Source of the DNA: Dolomedes plantarius
Taxonomy: Eukaryota > Arthropoda > Arachnida > Araneae > Dolomedidae
Length of the DNA: 64,000 nt
Direction of reading: 5' to 3'
Assembly (NCBI GenBank): GCA_907164885.2
Contig: OU015503.1
Location: 65,494,568-65,558,567, forward strand
This document shows, piece after piece, positions 11,601 to 23,600 of the stretch. The first letter of the stretch is position 1, and the number at the start of each line of letters is the position of its first letter. The notes under the pieces are model-generated. The model was given only the letters and a program-made list of their open reading frames with translations, did no database searches and had not been told where the DNA came from. Both the position numbers and the translations under genes were made by a program.

Positions 11601-14600
11601 AGAGTGTTAATCCTGCAATGCTTCATAGAATGTGGCGAGAAATCTCGTATAGACTCGATGTGTTGCGCACGACAAATTGTGTGCACATTGAAATCTATAT
11701 CTATACTTTTATATAAAGAGAGAGCGTGATTTTGTACGTGCAGGGTAAACTCCAGAACCACTGCACCTATTTGAAAAATTCTTTCACTGTTTGAAAGGTA
11801 CATTGTTCCAAATGGACATAGGCTATATATTATGTATATCTGATCAGTAGAAATAAAGTTATGGGCTTAATCTATACTTATATATAAAGAGAGAGCGATT
11901 TTGTACGTGGAGGGTAATCTCCAGAACCACTGCACCTATTTGAAAAATTCTTTCACTGTTTGAAAGGTACATTATTCCAGATGGACATAGGCTATATATT
12001 GTATATATCTGATCAGTAGAAATAAAGTTAGGGGCTTAATCCTAACAATCTCCATAGTTACCGCTACTGTCCTCTACCGCTTTTTGTGCCGAAGTCTTCA
12101 ACGATCCTTAGCGTGGTGCTATCGCGGTGGGCTTCTGTTCTGACGATAGTGGTTCGAACCTAGCCGTTCTCCGGCACGTCTTTTTCTTTTAAAAAATTAA
12201 CTTTAATTACTTACTAACGTAATATTAATTTGAATATTATTTTAGGAATATTATTTGAAAAATTTTTTAATATTATTTTAAAAAAAACATTCTTTACTTA
12301 AAATCCTTTTTTTATTTTTGTATTTTTATTTCATCTCTTAACTTCTCTCTTTTAAAAAATTAACTTTAATTAATAACTAACGTAATATTAATTTGAATAC
12401 TATTTTAGGTGCTTAAAATAATTTTAAAAAAACATTCTTTACTTAAAATCCTTTTTTATTTTTGAATAAAACTACGGTCTCAAGCACACCTCTTTCTTTT
12501 AAAAAATTAACTTTAATTAATAAATAACGTAATATTAATTTGAATATTATTTTAGGTTCTTAAAATAATTTTTAAAAAATTCTTTACTTAAAATCCTTTT
12601 TTATTTTTGTATTTTTATTTCATCTCTTATTCTAATTTTGGGATACCAATGTGTATCTATACTTCTATAATAATATATAAAGAGAGAGAGGAGATTTTGT
12701 ATGTGGAGGGTAATGTACAACTTTTGTACATTAAAATGTACCTTACATCTTTTCCTTTGTCAACCGCAGTCAAGTAACCATAGCAACACCCTTTAGCTTA
12801 CGGGATCCGTTTTTCGAAATCGCTCTTTACAACGGGAAAATGTTATCTACTTTTAATCCCCATTTTACGTGGGGGACATTCAGCGTGGGGGGTCAGGGGA
12901 AAGAGTGGTTAATTGCTTTCTTACTATTGTAGAAGAATTTCAATAGTAGTTCATCGGCACTCCGTGCCTCTTTCATCTCTCAAAAGGCTGAAAATGGATG
13001 AACCGCGGGTGAACCGCCCTTTTGATGTCTCTCGCCTGAAAAGAAATAGCCTCTAGCTAGAACGACAAAAGATTATTATTCAGTCCTTTTAGGCAAGATT
13101 CACCCTTCGTTCCCAGAATGTCACCCAATTGTTCTTTGGGGGCAAAGACGTTAGGAAAGTCACAACGAAGTGGAATTCGAGACTATATCTCTGCCGATAT
13201 CACACCGTATTTCTCGAGAGTATGTGCTTCGGATATATGCTATCCCACCCCGTAAGGAAAAGTTTTAATATTTTTAAGATTCAGGTAGAGGAGGTATTGA
13301 TAAATACAAAAAGGATTTTTGAAACTGGCAACGTTAAAGGGTTTATTGAAGAAAACTACATTTGGAACTACGCTTTTTATTGGACATTTAAGGTAAAAAA
13401 AGATTTACAATTTATTGGCTGTCAACTGGAAATTTATTGGTATAATATTTTGTTCAACCCGGACAAAGTCGGGACGGGCCGCTAGTCGTGGTATAAAGCA
13501 ATCGTGGAATAAAGCACTGAAAAAAAAAACTTTGATATTTTCTTTATGGAACATAAAAAACCGTAAGTGAAAGTCTTTGTTTGTTTATTTTTAATTTATT
13601 TTTGAAAGTGTAATTATACTTTTCGGACACCCGGTATATTTAACCAATTACAAACCTCCAAACGATTAGCCACGAAATTGTTAAGGTCTGTGATTGGTTT
13701 AAAGCAGGGGTGGCCAACCCGCGGCGCGCGTGCCACAGTGTGGCACGGCGGCGTTTTAACAGTGGAACGCGGAGACTTATTGAAAAATTAAGAAATTTGA
13801 AAAATAATAATTTGTCAAAATCTGTAAAAACCCTACTCATACGCTACTGAAATTAACAGCGCTGGAATATATGCACCTTTTAGCCTATAACAGCGCACCT
13901 TTTTATGTTTTTTGTATGTGGGAAAAGTTGGAAGTGGCACGCATATGTTTTTTGCAGATAGTGGCACTCTTCCCAAAAAGGTTGGCCACCCCTGGTTTAA
14001 AGTATGTCAATACGAGTAACGCTGACGGACTCTTATGTGAACAGGGCCTTAGGCAGAGCTCGATCATCACATCCTTTCTTCCATAGAACCTGCATCACTT
14101 CGAGGTCTTTTACATTTCTCACACTCCTATTTGATATTCCAGGGTTCATAATGAAGAGTGTGACGTGTTGCGGAGTAACTTTGTTATATATAATACAGAC
14201 TGAGAAGCGAACTTGAGAAAAACGAATAAAAGACTAAAAAATATAATGCAAACTCCATTTCTTTTGAATAAATGACAAGAAAAGTTGTAGTAATTCGACT
14301 TATTTTACATTTCCTACAAAATATATACATAAATTCAGTCACTCTTAACAGCTTGCAGTGACAAAAGACTTTGTTATGAGTGTTTGTTCACAGTAGTAGC
14401 ACAAGATTTTCTTTTTTCAGCAATGACAGTTTCGAAATCAGTGACGGCCTCAGCTTTTTGAAGCAACTGGTTTCCTTCCAGCGCCTAGACTCTGCCAACA
14501 CTTTGGCGTAACAACCGCGGGTTGGGAGGTTTGGGGGAACTTCAGCGGTGCTTCTCTACATGTAGCCCGAATAAGCTGACGAAATAATTAGACAGTGTTA

Positions 14601-17600
14601 AGCCTTGTTCACACTGCGACCGTGGCAGTGTCAGCGTTACTCGCATTAAAATACTATTCTCAAGAAATCTAAGCTCTTAACAATTTCATGGCTAATCGTA
14701 TGGAAGTCTGTGACTGGTTGAAAATATTTCGATGCGAAGTCACGCTGACGCTACGGTCCACCCCTTAAGCAATGTGAACATGACCTTATGCAACAAGGAT
14801 CCTACCCATAAACGCTTAAAAGTTGAGTTAAATAGCTGGTGGGGTCTTTGGCTATATGGGGAAAAAATATTATTAGTCTACGCCAAATATTACTCTTTTT
14901 ATTAACTGGAGAACCAACCAACAGCAATTGGATTTTTAATTTAATGCTCTATTAAAACTCCAACCCACTGACTTGAATTTAGTGGGAACCAACCCACTCA
15001 TTCAAGTCAGTGGGTTGGTTCCTTGTTGCATAACACTGCCCAATTCTTAGTGTTATTGTTGTTCCTAATGCCCCCTGGCTGGAAGTTCCAGACCAGGTCC
15101 ATAAAGGCTTTGCGGGCTCACTAGTGCGGCTCCAGTTTTTAATAGCACCAATAGGGTTGACTTGGCTAGGTACCAACACAATTTCAACTGAGCTACCCGG
15201 GGGGCGACATATGGAAGTGGGTGGGGAAGGATCGTACCTTCCCCACCCACTGACCCCTTAAAAGGAATTTCCGGTCTACGGATTTAATGTGCCCGCATCC
15301 GGCCTCCACACGGAGGTATTTAATGGTGCTTGTCAGGATGCGATTCGATCCCCCTCAGTACCGAAAGCCGAAGCGCTACCACTAGGCTACCTCGGGCCCG
15401 CCCAATTCTTACTTCACTAGAAAGGTTTGGTAGCCATTGAACAAGTATACTAGGGATTGCCTCTAAACACTAAAAATTGATTCAAACGGAAACCACACTG
15501 TGGCTTCCAGAATCACGACATAACACGTGTAATATGGCACCTTGAACGTGTGACATAATATTATGTAGTTCAATAATACAAAAGAAAGTGGAGGAAGCAT
15601 GTTAAACAAAAGTACAATGAAATATGCGCGCTGGTGTTTGATAAAATCATGCAATACAAACTTTAGACCAAGGCCATCCGCACACGGGTCGTCTCGTATT
15701 CGGCTCGAACTCAAAGCGAGATGTGCGTCTTGCATGAACTATGGGAAGTCTACCCGCACACGGGTCGAATCGCATTCGAAGTGGCTTCGTCTCAAATTCG
15801 AAGCGGGATGACAAATCCATATTTTTCTCAATTGGTTGAATGTCTTCAACGTGCAAAGTACAAAACTTCTTGGTTTTATTTGTTTAAAATGAGTAGCTCC
15901 CGTGACGAGGAGGACATTCTTATGTTAAATTGAGATAAAAAGGAGAAGGTTTCGGAAGAGAGTACAAGTACATCCGTAATTGGAACGGAATTTTCCCCAT
16001 CGTCTGTTTGTTGCGCCACATTAATTACAAGAAAGTGATGCAAAATTTTTAGCATTCTATAGAATGGCAAAAGAATGTCAAAAAAATTTCAGTTCGGTAT
16101 ATTTCAATGTTATAAAAATACAATTTTTTTTGTTAATTATAAAATTATTTGAAATTTCGTTATCAATCGGAGTTATAAATGCATATAATTTTTAAAATAC
16201 AAAAGTTTGTGCTAAGTTCTTGTGTTTGTGTAGGTGAGACGGTGGGACTCAGGTAGCAATCACCACGACAAAGTCCAGGCTTTGACACTTTTTCATCAAA
16301 ACTAAAAACATAATTTTTATGTTTACTGATTTGAAAAATTAAATATATTGAATTTCGTTCTGTGTTTTGTATTCGATTATTATTAAATTTTTATATGTAT
16401 TTAATCAGAATAGATTTCGTGAAATTGTAATAAGATTTTTTAATGAATGATTGTAATAAGTTTTTGTAATTAATAAAGAAATACTATAATGTAATAACTT
16501 TTTTTTAAACTAATCTATGTAACATTAATAAAGTTTGTAATTAAATACATTTCCTGTCAAGTTGACTTTTCGTGCAACTTCATTTCACACTTTTTCTGTA
16601 CAACATATTCTAGAATATTCACGGAGCGTGTGGTCATAAAGCTCCGGGTGTTTTTCCTCTTCTCCTACAAATTTAATGTTGAACACTTCCATTGATAATC
16701 GAAAATTCCGCGCATCACGCTCGATTTTTCGAGTGAAACGAGACACTGCGAGCACACATTCGCGAAACAGAGAGCGAAGTGCAGGGGAAAGCAGTGATTT
16801 ATTTGTCCCGACGCCGAGAGGAGATTTTATGGCGTCCCTCGTGCCTTTGACCATTCGTACTCAGACCGCCCCGGAGAGCGGTTTTAAGACGAATGATCAA
16901 AGCGACGAAATACTTCCCCCACGTTGGGGGGGGGGGCTAATAGACACCAAAATGTGTCAAGAGGCGACGGGGGGAGCTGATTCGCTTGTGTGTAGATGCG
17001 CCTTGACAAGTACGAATCGAGACCACTTCGACTTCGAGCCGATTGCCAATCGCCCCGTTAGTGGAGTCCCATTCAATTACGTAGGAAGTTGAGTGGTGGG
17101 GAAAATCGCTTCGAGTTCGAGCCGAGTACGAGACGACCCGAGTGGCCTTATACTGGCTGAGATAATCTGACGGTTTATGGACCTCTTATCGCTTGGATGG
17201 AAATAGGTTAAGGCTGCTGTGTACTAACCTTATTGGATTCGCTCACATCAATGTTAACCTAAGGAGAAAATGTGTCCTCTATTGACAGCTCCATAAATGA
17301 TGATAATCCATTAAAAATGGTATTTTCAGATAGCCTCAACTTTTCTGAACTTTTCTGAACAGCAGGATTATTTTATAAATTTTGTCCGTCAAAGGAATTG
17401 ATGAACGTTTAAAACACACTGTACCATATTTCCCCCCCCCCCCAATCATTTAAATTTTAAAATATTTGCATTTTTCTTTAAAAACCAAAAATGAACCCAA
17501 AGTGTAAAATTTCTTTTTCTATTACAAAGTATAATTAAAAAAAAAAAACCACTTTTAATCTAGGTCGACAAGCCTTGGACACATTTTCTCCATAGGTTAC

Positions 17601-20600
17601 CATTGACGTGAGCGAATCCAATAGGGTTACTATATAGCAGCCTTAGAGTTTGGGAAAACAGAGACAATATCGAATATATTTATCATAATATCGTTTTTTC
17701 AGGTATTTTCCGTTGCAGAAAGCTGGAAAATCAGAAATATATGTTTAGACAAAAATCAGATTTTAAAAAAATGTCCACAACATCGCATCACGAATGCAAT
17801 TTAAAAAAAAAAATCCCTGACTATTCCAGATTTAAAGGCGAAAATCAGTGTTTTTCTGGACTTTTCCTAGAACTTTGCCGAAATTTCCATCTCCCTAGTG
17901 ATTCTCTATTTTTTTCAAGTTTTGCAAAAGCGGGCGAACCCCGAGTTCCTTCTGAGTAAAGCTTTTGTCGAAATCATGTTTTTATATAAGTCTTAAACGA
18001 GCATACAGTATATTCGGGAATGTGAGGAATACATGCAACGCAAAAGCCTGGCACATAGTCAACACAGTCCCAGATATCAAGAATAGCTTACGAAAAAAGA
18101 TAATCCCGTAGCTAAAATTTAGCAGATATGCATCAGTTAGAATCGTTCAAAAAAAAAAATTACACTGTTACACTGACACCCCATCACAGTTATCAACAGT
18201 TCAATTAATGTCGCAAAGTTGTTGAGCAGTTAAGCATAGAACAAAATTACGATCGGCGTTATGCAAATTAGAAACACACCCTATTTAGCGCCAAACAAGT
18301 TTGTCCGTTCTGCTTTCGCTAGAGCTCGTTCATCCCTTCTTTCACAGAACTTGCTTCACTTCGAGGTCTTTCACATTTCTTGGAACCGGCTCAACTATTT
18401 GATTTCAAACAAAACAAAGCATTTTAAAATCCCAATTGTTCCGACTTGAGTTTCCCGTAAGTTAAATTTCACAATCCAAACTTCATGATAAGTCTTAGAT
18501 GAATTGATGATGTAAAGCAAGAAACAAAATGGATCGCTATGAAAAATGAGAAACAGTTACAATTTTTCACGTCAAACGGTTACTTGAACTTATCCAAATG
18601 TCATTTTAAAAAATTAACAATTTTTTGCAAGAAAATGTTCTTGGTATAGCACTCCAACCGCGTAAGACGCGCCCTCGTTTTGTAGATGAACTCAAACGTA
18701 AAAAGGGAAGAATTGAGTAAAGTTGCGGTTAGACGCTCTCAGTAGATATTTGCCCTGCTCGATATACGTGGTTCTGTTATATATATGAAATACCAGATTA
18801 GACGACACAACGCCGATATCCGGGAAAACAGCCGACCGTGCGTTTCAGCTTGATAGTCGGGCCTTGGATACGCATAAACTCCAAATCAATTAATTCAATT
18901 AAACTGAATACTCCTTTTACTACTTGAAACACAGTATAGTTATCGAACCATTCAACATACTATACGAAATGTAAAGGAGAAGACGTTATTTACATATTCA
19001 TAAGTAGAGAATGGATAATGGCTTCCACTCGGTCCCTGATTCAATCTCAAAGTCCATAGAAGCGACGCTCACACCAGTATATATTAAATTTAGTTTACGT
19101 TTACCACGTGACCCCCTGTGGTGTCATATGCCCAGGCGACATCCAAGCCCATATAGAAAGAACGCGGAAGTTAGTTGTACACTATCTACCAATAAGTATT
19201 TGGATACCCATGCAAATCACGATACCTGCGGTCCTGATATACGTCACGCCCTCCGCCGTTAAATATCATGTAGGAAACAACATTCGCATTAGTCGCATGC
19301 AAGATGCCACGAAGTGCAGACTTATTTGATTTCGAGAAAGATTTAATTGTCGGGTATCACAAAAATGGCCGACCCTTAAGAGACATATCTAGCGAGTATG
19401 AAAGTCCGACGTGAATCAGACTGCAAGCTAAACCTGGACTCGTCGGAAAACATCACACGAGCCCACTGTGACGATGTCCACATTGCATGTTCTCTACTCC
19501 AGGCTAATCACTGCCGACAGTGAGTTGCCGTGAGCGGAACACATCTGAGCTGCGAGCATATAGACCAATATTTCCCAAACGTCTGTACACGGTTTGCCTT
19601 GAAACTGTGGTACCCGTGGCTGCAGATAGCTGACGAGACAGGTCGGATGCTGTGATCCGTCTGCTTCTTTTGGCAGTTACTCCCAAATACCGGTCTTCAT
19701 TAGGCGTTGTAACTCGGGGGCGACCTGTACTGTAACGTCTACTGACATTTCCATCATCTTGGAATCGTTGCCAAAGCCTAGAGATGACACTTTGGGCAAT
19801 TCCAAGTTCCTCGGATACTTCCATCTGAGTACGCCCACATTCCAGGCGGCCGATAATTCTACCACGTAAAAAATCCTCCACATGCGTCCTCTGTGTCATA
19901 ACTATTCGGTTACAGCTCTGAGCGGCTTACAGAACGCTTGTGAACAATTTTACTTCTTTGCCACCATTCCTTACATACCCCTCTCTTACACTCTCGTCAT
20001 TGTGACGTACTATCGGCGTCATCTGGTGGCTTCCTGTAATTTGCATATTATTTTTGAAGATGTGTGTGATAATTCTAAGGTGAAATTTTTACTTTAGAGT
20101 TCGATTTCCGTGTAATTCTGAATTATCCTTAATATATAGACATGAGTGTAAAAGTGACTTACATTATTTAGTTTTCCCGTAGTTTGGTATTGCACTCACG
20201 CATTGTTTTGATTTTGGCAGTTGCCAAATACGATATTTTAATACCCTAGTTATCGGGTAACCAACCATGTTAACCTAGGATAATCGTTTGCAAATGACGT
20301 CATTACCTTTGAGGTTCTGTTGTATGACGTCATTTGCATTCATCAAATGTTAGTGGGGTTTTTCATTTGTTTTTCACCATGGTTTAATGATTGTGAGTTG
20401 GGATAAACTCGTTTTATTTTCCCAGCTGATGTAGAGCCTGTTTTAAGTGAGAGGTCTCGTGGACTGCGTGTCTGAGACAGCTTTATTTCATTATGTTTGA
20501 TTGTAAATAGTTATTTCAGTTTATCTATAACTTCAAATAAAGAAGTTTTATTTTTATATCTGCTTTTGTCTTTATATACTGCCAGCCACACTCTGCTAAT

Positions 20601-23600
20601 TGTCACTATGTCTTGGATACGACAGCATTCAATTGCACTTGTCCAGATTCGAACTGAGCACTTTACTCATACATAACGAGCAAAACGAATTCGTCTACGA
20701 GAGATTGCTATCCAGATATTATGAAATTAAACCCCCACAGCCTCAAATAAAAGAGAGAGAGTATATTGTAATAAAAACTGAAATTGGATGCACTCGACCG
20801 TAATGTTATTAGACGAGGGGTTCCCTGTGGGTCACCACGGTATTTTTCAATTAAAATAACTTTTTAACGAGTTTCACCGAAAAAACTTGTCATTTATTTG
20901 TTATGAAACTGTAAGGCAGTAACGTTTTGATAAAAGAAAAGGTCTCATTCAAAGCGCAAACCCAGCTTGTTAGAAATCTACCGTCTGCATTGGGTGATAA
21001 ATGAAAATCGCGGTTACTTACTGCGTGAAGTACACAAATTCTAAATGTCAGTTTGTCTGTGCTGTCCCTTTTGGCATTACTATTGTAGTTTCCTCAACGG
21101 AATAAAACATTTTTATTTTGGTAAGAGTTTTTCTGCTTTTATTGTTACATAATTCTGAATCAATACGGTAGGTGCATTATTTATCTTAAGACTGATGTGA
21201 ACTAACCCTATTGGATTCGCTCACTTCAATGTTAACCTATGGAGAAAATGTGTCCAAGGATTGCCGACTTAGATTGAAAGATTTTTTTTTAAATTGTACT
21301 CTGTAATAAAAAAAGAAATTTTACACTTTGGGACATTTTTCGTTTTTTAAGAAAAATGCAAATATTTTTTGCATTTTTCTTAAAAAACGAAAAATGTCCG
21401 GTGTGTCAAGTGGGGTTGCCATCGTGGCGACCGGAATTCAGTAGCGAATCTTGCCGTATGAGCTCTGGCCGGCGTAAGTTTTGAATCCTTTCTCCTTAGG
21501 TTAACATTGAGGTGAGCGAATCCAATAGGGTTAGTACACAGAAGTCTTCAGTTCTGATCCTGCTTTTACACACCTTTGACTGAGGAATGAATGTTTCTTA
21601 AGGTTGAATTCTGCCAAAGGGTTTTGCAGCAGAGTGGATTGCAGTCGGACTTTCCAGTTCATGTGCTGTATTAACAGATGAGGCGATGTTTACACGCGAG
21701 AGTGCATTCAACGCGCACAATTGGTATGTGTGGGCAACCGAAATCCACACGCTACATGCCCACAAGCGTATCAAGAACGATTCTCTGTGAATGTGTGGGC
21801 GGGTATTGTGAACGACTTCTGGATTGGTTCATATCTGCTACGAATGCGAATCGATGGCAGTTGTTATCGTATTTTTTTGGAAAAGGTTTTACCAGAACTG
21901 CTTAAAGATGTTCCGATCGCCATTCGTAACCGACTGTGGTTTCAGCATGATGGGGCGCCAGCCCATTACAACACTGTTGTGCGCAATTACCTGGGTGCTA
22001 CGTTTGGGGCGCGATGGATTGGGCTTGCTGGACCAGTCCCTTGATACCCCAATCTCGATTTATCGAGCCTCGATTACTTCTTATGGGGACATCTGATAAG
22101 TCTCGTTTAAGCTACTCCAGTTGATTCTGTTGAGGATCTTTTCGCTCGAATATCCGTTGCTACTGCACGTGTGCATGAAATACCTGACAACTTTGAAATC
22201 GTACTCCAATTGCTCCATCGAAGCTGCCAAACATGTATTACTGTTGGTGGACGCAATTTTGAACACATGTTGTAAACAGCACTGGTCAACGACGCTGTCA
22301 ATAAACAATTTTTCTTTCCTTTCGTTTCTTTTTCCTGCGTTTGTGCCTAAACATGTCACTTGCGCCCATACATTCCTATAGAATAAATCAGTGCTCCGCA
22401 ACCGCTGTGCCGTGGCACACTAGTGTGCCGCGAGATGATCTTGACTGTGCCGCGGTGATTTTATCGATTATGATAATAAAAAAATTAACCACAGCATTAA
22501 ATAGAAATTTTTCTAAGTAAAATATTCCTCTAACTTTTTGTTAATATGTAATTTTTCTGGGTCGAAATTATACACAAAACAAAAACATGTTAGCCATACA
22601 TTGTATGTATGCTCGAGCGTCATATTTCTGGATTTCAGTCAAGAAAGAATATCCACAAACTTCGGACAAGGCCATTGCAATTTTGCTCCCATTTTCTACG
22701 ACATACTTATGCGAACAAAGTTTTTCGACATTGGTTCTAATTGAAAATGACAGACGATCATATTTAAAGGGCCTTGACCATGAACTGTAGCTCTTTATGT
22801 TATAGAGCCAAATATAAAACGTGCAAATATAAAACGCCCTTTTATCAAAACAATCTCAAATATCTCATTAATAAATTAGTTATGTTTAAATTAACTTTGA
22901 TTTATTAGGCTTAAGTAAAGACTAAAAAACAAATTTTAATATAAAAATTTAAAGAGAGAATTATTTTACTTGTAAACTATAATTTTATATTTTTGTTCTT
23001 GTGTTGGTGTACAGTTCAAAATGATTTATATAAAACTTAAATGATTATAATTATCTTGATACATAGAGGTATTTTGTTGTGTTTTTTTATCTTATAAAAA
23101 CATATACATATTTATTGTAATTTATATATTTGCAAGCTCTTTCTTGTGGTGTGCCGCAGAATTATCGAAAAAAACGTTGTTGTGCCGTGGAAGATAAAAG
23201 CTTGAGGAGTTCTGGAATAAATGATTGTTACAGTGTCCTGTACCAACCCTTAAAGTTTGTACTATGAATTTGAGATCACCCTGTATATATATATATAGAG
23301 AGAGAGGGTTAACGGTAATATGAACTATAATAAAAACTTTAAAATAAAGTTCTCTTATAGTCTTAGAAACCTGATGAAGCTTCCATCTCATCAAAACAAA
23401 GGATGAATGCACTCTCACAGTTACAAATACCATTGAAAAATATAATATTTTGCTGAGCGTTTCTCATTCCAAATAACAAAGTACAATCTCCCTGCATGGA
23501 ATGCTTTAATTTTGGATTGTTCCAGGAGAAATTTTCCCCGCTCAAGTCTCTCTGCATGGAATGCTTTAACTTTGGATTGTTCCAGGAGAAATTTTCCCCG

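Larger units (their letters stand above)
11700..13486 (+). mobile_element. Helentron-like element(s) inside the mariner relic
   Basis: Three TCTATACTT starts followed by ATATAAAGAGAGAG occur at 11700, 11871 and 12656; the first two head a 172-bp tandem duplication. The block ends AACCCGGACAAAGTC, then GGGACGGGCCGCTAGT, a GC-rich hairpin plus CTAGT, as in Helitron/Helentron 3' ends. No Rep or helicase coding is seen. The ORF near 13129-13485 is the 3' part of this element, not a gene. Confidence 0.6.
11231..13634 (+). mobile_element. mariner-family (DUF4817-type) transposon relic
   Basis: Inverted ends begin CCGGGTGTCCGAAAAGTAT and extend about 100 bp; TA flanks both sides. Coding remnants after 11402 read [11 protein letters not shown], a stop, then [20 protein letters not shown] (N-terminal HTH). 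They then jump to [20 protein letters not shown] and [20 protein letters not shown] (the transposase C-terminus). The catalytic core is deleted. A Helentron-like block (about 11700-13486) lies after the C-terminus. Confidence 0.8.
11180..14048. mobile_element. MITE family A, copy 2, hosting two other elements
   Basis: Ends GGGTCTGTTCATATAG and CTTATGTGAACAGGGCC are inverted repeats, flanked by TTA (11177-11179, 14049-14051). A mariner-family element (11231-13634) and a hAT MITE (13705-13994) sit inside. With those removed it matches copy 1 at 1379. Confidence 0.8.
10980..14130. repeat. Repeat family C, copy 1, split by MITE A
   Basis: Flanks 11080-11176 and 14052-14130 together match the uninterrupted copy near 18230-18385 (blocks acgatcggcgttatgcaaat, cgttctgcttt, cttcgaggtcttt). 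MITE A lies between them with TTA on both sides. Class unknown. Confidence 0.65.

Noticed and set aside
13129..13485. 118-codon plus-strand ORF
   Set aside because: It lies in the 3' part of the Helentron-like block and its last codons are the GC-rich terminal hairpin; no known domain.
15280..15399. Functional tRNA gene on the minus strand
   Set aside because: The same reasoning: box motifs only, embedded in a longer repeat.
20268..20610. Complete LTR of a retrotransposon
   Set aside because: There is a TG-like start, AATAAA and a CA-like end, but no partner LTR, target duplication, primer site or adjacent gag/pol.
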